Positions 1 through 9,777 of a stretch of 64,000 nucleotides of DNA are shown here, one piece after another. This stretch comes from Hirundichthys speculiger (lineage: Eukaryota > Chordata > Actinopteri > Beloniformes > Exocoetidae): assembly GCA_018398805.1 (NCBI GenBank), contig JAGFBZ010000692.1, positions 186,001 through 250,000 on the forward strand, written 5' to 3'. Numbering within the stretch: position 1 is the first letter of the stretch; the number at the start of each line of letters is the position of its first letter. Position numbers and translations under genes: made by a program. The notes below the pieces were generated by a model. It was not told where the DNA came from, searched no databases, and worked only from the letters and a program-made list of their open reading frames with translations.

Positions 1-1291
1 AGGGGTGTCAAACTGATCCGTGAAAGCGCTGCTGGCTTGTTTCAGTCAATCAACTGAACTGGTTAAGACCAGGGCTGGGCAACGATTAAAATTTTTAATC
101 GCGATTAATCGCATGATTTCCCTGATTGATCACGATTAATTGCATTGTAAACGAAAAATCAAATAATGAATTCAAAAGTAGTGTAAAGGTCACTTTTATT
201 TAAATGTTCTGCTGCCATATGAACTAAAGTGTCATAACATTTGTTGTTCAAACATGTCAGCACTTGTCAGTAACACATATTTAGTGTAAATCTCATCTTA
301 AAAAATGTAAAATAAAATAAAGCTTATTGCCACTGCCAGGGCATTAATGTCATCCTGTTTTTATATGAAAAACAAAAAAGTCTACAAACAAAATCCTGAG
401 CTGCATTTAGAACATTAAAACAGGTAATTTCTGAGGTAACAGCAGAAACTTTTAACGGGGAGTTCAACTTGTCAGTTGTTACAAATAACCTTGTTTCTGT
501 TGAATCCTCCGTCTGGGAGAACTTTAAAATGAAAATGTCCATGTTAAAGTTCTATAATTTCGTCAATTCATAATTATATGTATCATTTGCTTTTTTCCAT
601 TTTCGATTGTCAATCAAAAATTTAAAAAATTAAAAAGTGATTTTTTATTTTTTTTCCGTTTTTTAATCTAACTCAACCCCTCCACCCCCCCCCCCCCCCC
701 CCAAAAAAGCCTGTTTTTTTATATTTCAATTTTAGCAAACAGGCCACAGAACTGAATTAGTTTTATAATGGAGGACTGGACTTTCTGTTGTCATTACACA
801 TCTGTGCCACTAGATGGAGCCGCACTGCAGTAACCAGCTAGAGAACAGCAGGACAGTGAACACATGGAGCAGATCTGATGGAACATGGAGGAATGACGTG
901 ATCATCTTGAACAAAGGGGTTTTAAAGTTTTTTGCTTTCAGACAGAATTGTTAATATTGCTACCTGAGTTGCTACCTGAACTGTAAAGTTCACGGATTTT
1001 TACCGTTGACCATGTCTGTTTTAGGTTTTCCTGCCAATTATTTTCTGGTTCCACAGCAGCCAGTAACAGACTTTTCAAAACAAAAGCACGTGAGCAACAT
1101 GACTTAACGCGTGATAAAATAAATGTTAGCATTAATAAATTAATGCGTTAACGCGTTAACTTGCCTAGCCCTAGTTAAGACCTTTAGTGAAGACGACTAG
1201 TTGATTGACTGAAACAAGTCAGCTGTGTTTCTGCTGGTTGGAACAAAAACCTGCAGCCACACGGACCTTTGATGGATCAGTTTGACACCTG
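1..1291. mobile_element. Outer terminal-inverted-repeat element, split by a hAT insertion
   Basis: The first 19 bases (AGGGGTGTCAAACTGATCC) recur inverted at 1274-1290, and a second block, 31-55, recurs inverted at 1197-1221. The two flanks therefore belong to one inverted-repeat element whose left tip lies at or just beyond the window edge. The hAT-type element at 70-1173 sits inside it. Class is unresolved; the terminus resembles hAT ends. It lies in the receptor intron downstream of the last visible exon. Confidence 0.55.
70..1173 (+). mobile_element. Non-autonomous hAT-type transposon
   Basis: The ends are CAGGGCTGGGCAA and the inverse of TAGGGCTAGGCAA. An 8-bp duplication, gttaagac, flanks it at 62-69 and 1174-1181. 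The sub-terminal sequence is rich in attaatcgcg/gcgttaacgcg words, typical of a common fish hAT family. A poly-C run lies at about 685-702. No complete transposase is visible, so I read it as an internal-deletion derivative. Confidence 0.8.
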
Positions 1292-1354
1292 TGGTCTAAA
1301 AGAAAAGAAAAGACTCTTTCTGAGCCTGTTTTGGAGCAGAGATGGAGGACTCAC

Positions 1355-1496
1355 CTGGAGGGACGGTGAACTCTTCGCTCCACGGACACTGGGGGCATCT
1401 ATCACTGGTGACGCATCGTACCTGAGCGCCGTAGACCAGCGAGGAGTTCAGGTTCTCCACCTGATGTTGGTTTCTGTCCTTAGATTCCACAGACGA
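1355..1496 (-). CDS. Class I cytokine receptor, exon for second half of domain D2
   Basis: A minus-strand exon of 142 bp runs from an acceptor (gttttcag) after 1497 to a donor (GTGAGT) starting at 1354. It enters in phase 0 and leaves in phase 1, matching the exon at 3723-3880 upstream in transcription. The peptide contains NLNSSLVYGAQVRC and ends CPQCPWSEEFTVPP. That is the F-G strand region of a cytokine-receptor fibronectin domain, with a degenerate WSxWS box (PWS only, first Trp missing). It is the most 3' exon visible; D3 and the membrane part would lie beyond the left window edge. The intron before it carries an old hAT MITE at about 3.1-3.4 kb. Receptor identity is secure at superfamily level; il12rb1-like is inferred from neighbourhood. 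Confidence 0.75.
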
Positions 1497-2937
1497 CTGA
1501 AAACAGCAGAAATGAATCAAAGTCCGGAGGACGGATCCATAGTTTCTGCTGTTGTTGTATGAAAGACGAACAGAACGAATCTGAACGGTTTAAAACCCTC
1601 AAGATTCTCACAAATAATAAAACCCCAAAATACCAAAGAAGTTGTGCTGCTGTCAAACATAAATAAAAGCAGAATGGAGCGATGTGCAGACCTCACAGAC
1701 TCTTATTTTATCCCCTTAAAGAACATCTCAGACGTCAAAACACGTGTTTGACCGTTTCACGTAAAATATCAGCTCATTTCGACAGTGATGTTCATCATGT
1801 GTAGCATCTCCTCTTCTAACATCTGTAAACATCTGGGGAAGTCAGGAGACCAGCTGCTCAACCGTCCTGTATTCTTTATTTTCTGATGCTCCAGATGTTT
1901 TCTGCTGGTCAAAGGTCTGGACTGCAGGTGGACCAGTTCAACATCTGGACTCCTCTCCTGTGAAGCCATGCTGCTGTGATGATGCAGTAGGTGGTTCAGC
2001 ATCGTCTTGATGGAAGAGACAACATCTGGATGGAGCAGATGTTGCTCTGAAACCTGTTCTCTTCAGCATTGATGGTTTCTTTCCAGATGTTCCAGCTGTC
2101 CACCATAGACACTAATGCAGCCTCAGAGCATCAGAGATGCAGCTGTTGAACTGATAACAGCTGGATGGTTCCTCTTTAGTCTGCAGGACAGCTGTTGTCC
2201 ATCTGACCTCAGATCATTGTAGATGATCTTTGCTCCAGAGAAGACAGATGTTGTTCACATGTGTCTTCTTCTTTGATGACCTGCGTCAGTGGACTGCAGG
2301 TGACCTGTTGATCACAGACGGAGGTTTCTAGAAGACTTCCTGAGTCCATCAGTGACGTCCAGCAGAGGATCAGATCTGTTTTTGATGCCTGAGGACCTGA
2401 TGATCTCAATCACTGAGACCTTCAGCCTCGTCCCTCGTCTACAGAGACTCCTCCTGATTCTCTGAATCTGCTGCTGATATCGTGGACCGTAGTGGTTGGA
2501 TCTTCTCTTTGCAATTTTACTCCGAGGAGCATTTTTCTGAAACTGTTCTTAGTTTTTAGATTAAATTGCTCCTTTTCCATCCAGTCATCCACCGACCTGA
2601 TGAGCTGTTTTGTTTCTGCTCCTGTTACTTTGTTGTTCCAGCTGTTTCCAGATGTGTCGCTGCCTTCAAAGTCAAAATGAGCCGATATTAAAACATCTCA
2701 GATTCAACATCTGTTTCTTTGTGAATGACAGTTTTTATTTATGTTTTACAGCATCTCTCCTTTTTTGGACCTGGAGTTGATTTATTATCTGAATGGTTTA
2801 TTATCTATTTATTATTAGTTATTTAATGCAACTATGGAGAATATTGGGTTTTTTTTTGTTGTTTTTTTTTTTCATCTGTAGCATCTAAATACTTAGTTAC
2901 AATTATTAAATTGTAAATTAAGTTTATAATCAGTTAT
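1497..2937. other. Receptor intron, rich in acatctg/cagatgt words
   Basis: No exon was recognised. Between about 1790 and 2720 the words aacatctg or cagatgtt occur roughly ten times on both strands (for example near 1820, 1890, 1940, 2020, 2035, 2085, 2240, 2708). This suggests an old degenerate repeat rather than coding sequence. Confidence 0.4.
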
Positions 2938-3098
2938 GTTAATGAAAAGTGCATAACTGGAAAAGAAAATGTGCAAATAGGAAGAGAAACACAGCAAACA
3001 CGATTTTATATATATAAAGAGAGAGAAAAGAGAAAACTATAATTATATAGTATTATTCGAATTTAATTGACTTGTAACTAATATTAAGGGCTTGTAAG
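2938..3098 (-). repeat. Flank segment duplicated with the cluster at 21.0-21.6 kb
   Basis: This 160-bp AT-rich segment (words such as gtgcataactgg, gagagaaaagagaaaac, gggcttgtaag) recurs inverted at 21018-21235 and 21418-21600, each time next to the same end of the hAT MITE. The shared junction points to duplication of a MITE plus its flank, not independent insertion. Confidence 0.6.
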
Positions 3099-3436
3099 TA
3101 GGGCTGTGAAAAAAAAATCAATTTGGCAATATATCCCGATTTTCGGCCGTCCAATATAATATAGATTTTTTTAGGAAAATTGTTTAATTTTCACATTTAA
3201 ATTGTTTAAAATTTAAATGTGCAAAAACACTAATAATCAACAATAAATCGGTTGTTTTGAAGCAAATAGTTTTGACTCAATTTGTCCTCTGAATGATCAA
3301 TATCATCTGATGAACATATACAGCAACTTGATTTTTCATCTCTACTTTTAATTTTGATATTAACTGGGCAGAAGAATATCGCAATATATCGTGATATCGT
3401 GATAATATTGTATCGTGACCCAAGTATCATGATACA
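3099..3436 (+). mobile_element. hAT-type MITE family A, 3'-truncated copy
   Basis: It begins TAGGGCTGTGAAAAAA and follows the family A consensus seen at 7161-7520, but stops at gatacata and lacks the terminal ccttgccaatactcacccct. It has no target duplication. It lies within the intron of the cytokine receptor. Confidence 0.75.
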
Positions 3437-3722
3437 TAGAAACGTTATGAACAGGCGACTTTTTGACCTGATGATTTTCTGATTTTTATCAGCTGAACTG
3501 GACTTTAATTCTGATTTGACGCTGGATTCATTAATTTAATTTAATTTAATGAATTGCAGCTGAGTGGAATTAATTAAATTTCTAATTAGTCAAGTTTATT
3601 TCTGCAGCACGTTTACAACAAGCTCAGTTGACCAGATGAATGAATCGCATTTAACAGAACCGCAGCTGGAGCCTCAGTTCGGAACGAACCGAACCGGACC
3701 GGGGACCAGCAGCCCCGCTGAC

Positions 3723-3880
3723 CTGATTCCTCCCGCCGCCGTCCCGGACCCGGTCCAGGACCCTGTAGCGGACGCTGAACCCGCGGATGACCGTCGCGTC
3801 CTCCGGCGGCCAGCTCACGTTGACCCCGAGTCCTCCCGCGCGGCGGCTGAAGTTCGCGCTCCTCGGAGGACCGCAGCGGA
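3723..3880 (-). CDS. Class I cytokine receptor, exon for first half of domain D2
   Basis: This minus-strand exon is 158 bp, with acceptor tctcctcag ending at 3881 and donor GTCAGC starting at 3722. It enters in phase 1 and leaves in phase 0. The peptide begins IRCGPP and contains GLGVNVSWPPEDATV followed by FSVRYRVL. That is the B-C strand pattern of the second fibronectin-like domain of gp130/IL-12-receptor-type chains. It joins in frame to the exons on both sides. GC content is high compared with the AT-rich intron. Confidence 0.8.
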
Positions 3881-3961
3881 CTGAGGAGACAGATGCGCCG
3901 CCAGATGTGTTCAGGAGACGCTCAGGGTGAAACCCGAATGAAAACCCGGTCCGGGACTCAC

Positions 3962-4119
3962 TGAGGCGGCTCGGAGACCCGCTGCTGAACGTCGCTCTGG
4001 AGCAGTTTGGAGACGCCGCGTCCTCGAACACCTCCACGGTCACGTCGCTCTTTAGAAACAGTTTGATCACGTGATGCAGCTCCGAGATGTTGCTGTGGAC
4101 TCTGCAGTGCTTCCTCTCC
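3962..4119 (-). CDS. Class I cytokine receptor, exon for second half of domain D1
   Basis: This exon is 158 bp on the minus strand, with acceptor ctccacag ending at 4120 and donor GTGAGT starting at 3961. It enters in phase 2 and leaves in phase 1. The peptide has RKHCRV near its start, SELHHVIKLFLKSDVTVEVF in the middle, and SPNCS. These supply the second cysteine pair of the N-terminal cytokine-binding domain. It joins in frame with the exon at 4197-4311. Confidence 0.8.
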
Positions 4120-4196
4120 CTGTGGAGACGACAAACACCCGGATGTTCCCGTTAAACCCCCCCAACAGCGGCTGCAGGTGACCGGATCAAACCTAC

Positions 4197-4311
4197 CGCT
4201 GCTGCAGGACCAGCGTGTACGAGCGTCCGGACGCGCGCTCCCCGGGGCTCCACGTGCAGTTGAAGGTCTCCCGCGACCTGGACCTGAAGCAGTCCAGGTC
4301 GCGGACCCCAC
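4197..4311 (-). CDS. Class I cytokine receptor, exon for first half of domain D1
   Basis: This exon is 115 bp, with acceptor cttttccag ending at 4312 and donor GTAGGT starting at 4196. It enters in phase 1 and leaves in phase 2. The peptide GVRDLDCFRS followed by ETFNCTWSPGE shows the diagnostic C-x10-C-x-W signature of class I cytokine receptors; YTLVLQQR closes the exon. Class I receptors bind four-helix cytokines at the cell surface and signal through JAK/STAT. In human, IL12RB1 lies head-to-head with MAST3, and a MAST gene is the next gene here. I therefore favour an il12rb1-like gene; other gp130-family chains remain possible. Confidence 0.8.
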
Positions 4312-4567
4312 CTGGAAAAGCGGCGGTGCACGGTTAGACCCCGCCCTCTGGACAGGTGTTGAACAGGTGTTGTACCGGCCCCGCCCCCTCCTACCTGCTC
4401 TGGGAGCGCAGTGGTGAAATTCTCCAGAAATGTTCCTGGACGTGCACCTCTCTGGAACAGAACAGTGGATCAGCGGTGCGTCACTGCCACGAGAGCTCCC
4501 ACGCACGAGACAGAAGTCAAAAATGGAGGAGGAACGAGATAAATGAGGAGAGAAAGGTGGATCCTAC

Positions 4568-4650
4568 CTGCGGACACCTGGAGTGACGCGCAGGAGACCA
4601 GGACCAGACCTTCAGTGATGATGATGATGATGATGATGCGTTTCAGAACA
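4568..4650 (-). CDS. Possible signal-peptide exon of the cytokine receptor
   Basis: Reading the minus strand, a hydrophobic stretch (poly-Ile from a trinucleotide run, then EGLVLVSCASLQVSA) ends in phase 1 at a GTAGGA donor starting at 4567. That is exactly the phase needed to join the exon at 4311. No in-frame Met lies close upstream, so the true start or a further 5' exon is unresolved; the 5' boundary given is arbitrary. The (ATG)n run at about 4617-4638 encodes the isoleucines. Confidence 0.35.
4617..4638 (+). repeat. (ATG)n trinucleotide microsatellite
   Basis: Seven to eight perfect GAT/ATG units. On the minus strand they would be read as isoleucine codons if the candidate signal exon is real. 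Confidence 0.85.
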
Positions 4651-5128
4651 TCAGAGAAACGAGTCTCGGGTCCAGGTGTCCTACCGAGGAGGTGGAAACG
4701 GCCTTCAGACGGCGGCTGCGCGCGGCCCAACATCTCTGCCGCGGAACCGGAGCGGCGGGTAGAACCTGCAGCCGTCCTCGGTCCCGGTGCGGAGGGGAGC
4801 GGGTCCGCCTCAGAACTGAGCTCCTCATGGTGACATCTGGGCTGGTTTGTCACCTCGACGTGGAAGTGGGTGGAGACGCGCGCCGAGCCGCCGGTGGTTC
4901 ACAGAAACAGCCGCGTGTGTCTTTACTTCTTCTTTCCACAATAAAAAAAAAAAAGAAAAAGCAGCTCAGCAGGGAGACGGTGACAAATTCACCGTCATCT
5001 GTAGAAATCACCAGAGACTGAAACAAGTCTGTGAAGCTTCTGAATGATTCAACTCGTCTTTTATTCTCTAAAAGATGCCGAGAAGTTTCTTGTTTCTGGA
5101 GTCACCTGAAGGCATCACCCTGACTGAA

Positions 5129-6800
5129 AACAGGAGCCTTTAATGACTCTATGATTTCAGGAGCCTTTAATGACTCTCTGATTTCTGATTTCAGGAGCCT
5201 TTAATGACTCTCTGATTTCAGGAGCCTTTAATGACTTCTGATTTCAGGAGCCTTAGACTCTCTGATTTCAGGAGCCTTTAATGACTCTCTGATTCAGGAG
5301 CTTTAATGACTCTGATTTCAGGAGCCTTTAATGACTCTGATTTCTGATTTCAGGAGCCTTTAATAACTCTCTGATTTCTGATTTCAGGAGCCTTTAATGA
5401 CTCTCTGATTTCTGATTTCAGGAGCCTTTAATGACTCTCTGATTTCTGATTTCAGGAGCCTTTAATGACTCTCTGATTTCAGGAACCTTTAATGACTCTC
5501 TGATTTCAGGAGCCTTTAATGACTCTGTTTTCTGATTTCAGGAGCCTTTAATGATTCTGATTTCGGAGCCTTTATGACTCTCTGATTTCAGGAGCTTTTA
5601 AGACTCTGATTTCAGGATTTAACTGATTTCAGGAGCCTTTATGACTCTCTGATTTCTGATTTCAGGAGCCTTTAATTACTCTCTGATTTCTGATTTCAGG
5701 AGCCTTTAATGACTCTCTGATTTCTGATTTCAGGAGCCTTTAATGACTCTCTGATTTCAGGAGCCTTTAATGACTCTCTGATTTCAGGAGCCTTTAATGA
5801 CTCTGATTTCAGGAGCCTTTAATGACTCTCTGATTTCAGGAGCCTTTAATGACTCTGATTTCAGGAGCCTTTAATGACTCTCTGATTTCAGGAGCCTTTA
5901 ATGACTCTCTGATTTCAGGAGCCTTTAATGACTCTGATTTCTGATTTCAGGAGCCTTTAATGACTCTCTGATTTCAGGAGCCTTTAATGACTCTCTGATT
6001 TCAGGAGCTTTTAATGACTCTGATTTCAGGAGCCTTTAATGACTCTCTGATTTCAGGAGCCTTTAATGACTCTCTGATTTCAGGAGCCTTTAATGACTCT
6101 CTGATTTCTGATTTCAGGAGCCTTTAATGACTCTCTGATTTCTGATTTCAGGAGCCTTTAATGACTCTCTGATTTCTGATTTCAGGAGCCTTTAATGACT
6201 CTCTGATTTTAATGACTCTCTGATTTCAGGATCCTTTAATGACTCTCTGATTTCAGGAGCCTTTAATGACTCTCTGATTTCAGGAGCCTTTAATGACTCT
6301 CTGATTTCAGGAGCCTTTAATGACTCTGATTTCAGGAGCCTTTAATGACTCTCTGATTCCTTTAGATCTCTGATTTCAGGAGCCTTTAATGACTCTGATT
6401 TCTGATTTCAGGAGCCTTTAATGACTCTCTGATTTCAGGAACCTTTAATGACTCTCTGATTTCAGGAGCTTTTAATGACTCTGATTTCAGGAGCCTTTAA
6501 TGACTCTCTGATTTCAGGAGCCTTTAATGACTCTCTGATTTCTGATTTCAGGAGCCTTTAATTACTCTCTGATTTCTGATTTCAGGAGCATTTAATGACT
6601 CTCTGATTTCAGGAGCCTTTAATGACTCTCTGATTTCTGATTTCAGGAGCCTTTAATGACTCTCTGATTTCAGGAGCCTTTAATGACTCTCTGATTTCTG
6701 ATTTCAGGAGCCTTTAATGACTCTCTGTTGATTTCAGGAGCCTTTAATGACTCTCTGCTGATTTCAGGAGCCTTTAATGACTCTCTGCTGATTTCAGGAG
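5129..6800 (+). repeat. 1.7-kb minisatellite with a splice-acceptor-like unit
   Basis: Tandem units of about 27 bp (consensus gatttcaggagcctttaatg plus actctct), alternating with about 34-bp units that carry an extra tgatttc. I estimate 55-60 units with small indels. Each unit contains ctctctgatttcag followed by G, resembling a pyrimidine tract plus AG acceptor. The array lies about 0.5 kb upstream of the receptor's candidate 5' exon. Open frames across it reflect the repeat. Confidence 0.95.
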
Positions 6801-7160
6801 CTCCTCCCGCTTCTTCTTCTTTCAAACAACCGGAGCTCATAGGAACCAATCAGACGCAGGAACCGGCAGATGCGCCCTCAGTCCCAGTCAGAGGGCGCGT
6901 GGCGGTGGTGCACCAGAGGAAGGGAATAAAATTAAAAAATAATTTAAAAAAATCATGAATAAGCCATGTAAGTCCTGGGGAAGCTGGATGGAGATTCTTC
7001 TCGTGTTCTGGTTGCAGCCAGAAGGATTTGAAACGTCACAGGACAGAACAAGTTTCAAATGACAGAAAAGTACAATCCCTGTAAATCTGATGATTCCAGG
7101 TCCAGGTCTTTATAGAGTCTCTGATCTGGATCCATGAGTGTGCCAGTAAGCAGTTCCACA
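6801..7160. other. Intergenic, no gene recognised
   Basis: A short GC-rich stretch at 6801-6920 contains an accaatcag CCAAT-type box near 6845. The remainder is unremarkable. Confidence 0.4.
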
Positions 7161-7520
7161 TAGGGGTGTGAAAAAAATCAATTTGGCAATATATCGCGAT
7201 TTTTGGGCGCCCAATATAATATCGATTTTTCAGCTCCTAATATCGATATCGTCAGTATGTTGTAATGGTTACTTAAATGTGCAAAAACACTAATAATAAG
7301 CAATAAATAGGTTGTTTTGAAGCTAATAGTTTTGACTCAATTTGTCCTCTGAATGATCAATATCATCTGATGAACATATACAGCAACTTGATTTTTCATT
7401 TCTACTTTTTAATTTTGATATTAACTGGGTAGAATATTGCAATATATTGTGATATCGTACTGTGACCCAAGTATCATGATACATATCGTATTGCGAGGTC
7501 CTTGCCAATACTCACCCCTA
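7161..7520 (+). mobile_element. hAT-type MITE family A, intact copy
   Basis: A 360-bp reference copy. Its ends are TAGGGGTGTGAAAAAA and the inverse of TAGGGGTGAGTATTGGCAA. A perfect 8-bp target duplication, gttccaca, lies at 7153-7160 and 7521-7528. The sub-terminal regions are rich in atatcgcgatat/cgatatcg palindromes. It has no transposase, so it must have been mobilised in trans by a hAT enzyme. Confidence 0.9.
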
Positions 7521-7646
7521 GTTCCACACCACACCACTTAACAAGAATTAAAAAATAAAATAAATAAATACCTGTCAGCAGTCAGTCAGGTTGTTTTAAC
7601 TCAACTGTGTTGTTTCACTCATCAAACATAAAAGTACAATCTAGAT

Positions 7647-7943
7647 CAGTGGTGCGCAAACTGTGGTACGTGTACCACCAGTGGTACGCGAGTGTTCTCT
7701 GGTGGTACGCGGGGGAACATCAGGACTTTCCACATTTTCACTTTTTTTTATTAAATCGGAAAGATAAAACGCATTATAAATACGTTTCAAACAAAATTCA
7801 GGTAACAATAAATAATTACAATAAGGAATAAACATCTCTCCTGTGAATTTAAAGCTAATTATGAAGGCATATATGGCTGTATTTTAAAGCTGGTCATCAT
7901 GGTGGAACTCAGGTACGCAGTAATAAAGGTTAGAGAACCACTG
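7647..7943 (+). mobile_element. hAT-type MITE with CAGTGGTGCGC ends
   Basis: A 297-bp element beginning CAGTGGTGCGCAAAC and ending GTTAGAGAACCACTG. The flanking duplication is atctagat (7639-7646) and atctggat (7944-7951), 7 of 8 matching. The interior repeats ggtacgc words and is otherwise non-coding. Confidence 0.8.
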
Positions 7944-9410
7944 ATCTGGATTATTCATGGCAGTAATGTTAAAATAAAGTCGCATTAACTGCTGTTATCA
8001 GGATGCATTTCATCAAGTGAACTAACTCCATGATGTTTGTTAGTGTTGCTCATTTAACGTTACAACAGTGGATGTACATGCTAATAATCTGACAGCATTT
8101 GTGGATTTTTGGACTTTTCTTTGCATTAAAATTCTGTTATCAGTTGTATAGATGAATCATGTTGTTCCACCTCTTGTGTCTTCACAGATGTGACAGATAC
8201 TTGTTTTATATATGAGCTGCAGACTGGAACAATCATGGATTTCTCACTGGGGGCTGGACGTCCACAGACTTATTCGGTCCTGATGTTGCTGCTCCCAGAC
8301 ATCTGTGATCATCAGGGTGATTGACAGCGACGCTCGCTGGGCCAGTTAATGTGAGCTTTGAAGCTTTTTACATTTTTTTTTTAAAACCAACTACCCAAAC
8401 AGCAGTTTTTGAGATGGAAGGAGGTGTTTCACCTGTTTGTATCTGTGCAGGTACAGTTGTTAAGTAGATAAGCATCATTAATTGGTGAAGCTCTATTGAT
8501 TTTAGATTTTTACACATTGATAGAGTAACAAAGAGAAGCAGATTTGGAGATTAAAGTGACGGGTTTGTTCTCTGGTAGAGAAAAAAAACAGGCCAACATG
8601 TCTGCGTCCACGCTAGCTCACTTGTAAAAACATTAAAACCTGACTTTAGAAGTGCAACTTGTGCTGAAAATGTTTGTGTCCGTGCACATCTACGAAAAAT
8701 TCAAATGTTGAATGTTCATTTATAATGTGAAGAAAATCTATTGTTAGATGGGAGATTAATGACTTAAAATCTGTGCAGTTGTTAACTTCTTTATTGATAG
8801 ATGCAAAGATGTAGAATGGATTTTGAAATACACTTTATAATTTGCAAACTTTTATTATAATAATCATTATTTAATAGTGGAAAAAACAATAAATAAAACA
8901 ATACATAGACTGGTTTAATATAACTCAGCAATGAGGGTGAAATTAACATCAATGGGTTAAAAAATAAACCAAATAATTTGGTAGAATTAACCAACAGGTT
9001 GAGTTATTTTTAACCCAATTCTTTTCTGTGTGTAGTTACATAAAATTAAAAAAGGAATAAAAAATAAAAAACCATCAGCTAAAAGGGCAGAACTAAGACT
9101 GTCAGGGGTCTAAATAGAGGTTTAACCACTTATTTCAGTCCAGTTACACAAAATGCCTTAAATCTTTGGACCAGAAAATGATTATTTGATTTATTTGCTG
9201 AGATCTAAAATTTCAAGAAGGCTGAGTGTGTGAAGATCCTCCAGTCCTGAAAATTAGAAGATGTTCAGAGAAACTGTGATGCAACTGAAACTGCCTTTAC
9301 CGTATGTCCAATGAACTATATTAACTGTTTTTTTTAAAAAGCATCTTCTGCATTTCTGAAAAAAAGTCTATTAATAATCAAACGGTTTTTATAGTAAAAA
9401 TGTAAATTCA
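7944..9410. other. Intergenic, no gene recognised
   Basis: AT-rich sequence without supportable exons. Around 8930-9030 the words aatgggttaaaaaat and gagttatttttaaccc resemble a common fish interspersed repeat, but no ends could be set. Confidence 0.4.
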
Positions 9411-9769
9411 ATTCAATTCAGTTTTATTTGTATAGCGTCTGTTACAATGTCAATTGTCTCTAGGTGCTTTACAGAGACCCAGAGCATGACCCCCGAGCAA
9501 ACATCATTAACTAAAAATATAATATTTTAAACTAAACAAGGATAATGGCAAGAAAAAAACTCCCACAGAGGGAGAAAAAAAACCTTTAAGCCAAACAGTG
9601 GCAAGAAAAAACTCCACTTTAAGAGGAAGAAACCTGAAATGAGTGTATAAACAGATGCAGGTAGCAGCGCTGAGGTGAGACGCATCATCCTGGTCTTGGG
9701 TGATTTCTGCAGTTTTCATGTCGCAGACAGGAAGCAGCTGCAGGCGCCTGTGCAGAAATCCTGCAGGAC
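9411..9769 (+). mobile_element. LINE 3'-end-like fragment
   Basis: The segment begins ttcaattcagttttatttg followed by tatagcg, then tctctaggtgctttacag and two ggcaagaaaaaact blocks. This is a dispersed 3' tail seen throughout teleost genomes on non-LTR elements. A short second copy lies at 39863-39914. The exact clade is not assigned. A hAT element is inserted at its downstream edge. Confidence 0.5.
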
Positions 9770-9777
9770 CCACGTGG

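Noticed and set aside
3958..4506. 182-codon minus-strand frame over the receptor exons
   Set aside because: It reads across introns in a frame different from the spliced receptor frame; the exon model with matching phases is preferred.
5129..6800. CRISPR-like regular repeats
   Set aside because: Units are contiguous and nearly identical with no unique spacers, in a eukaryotic sequence; it is a minisatellite.
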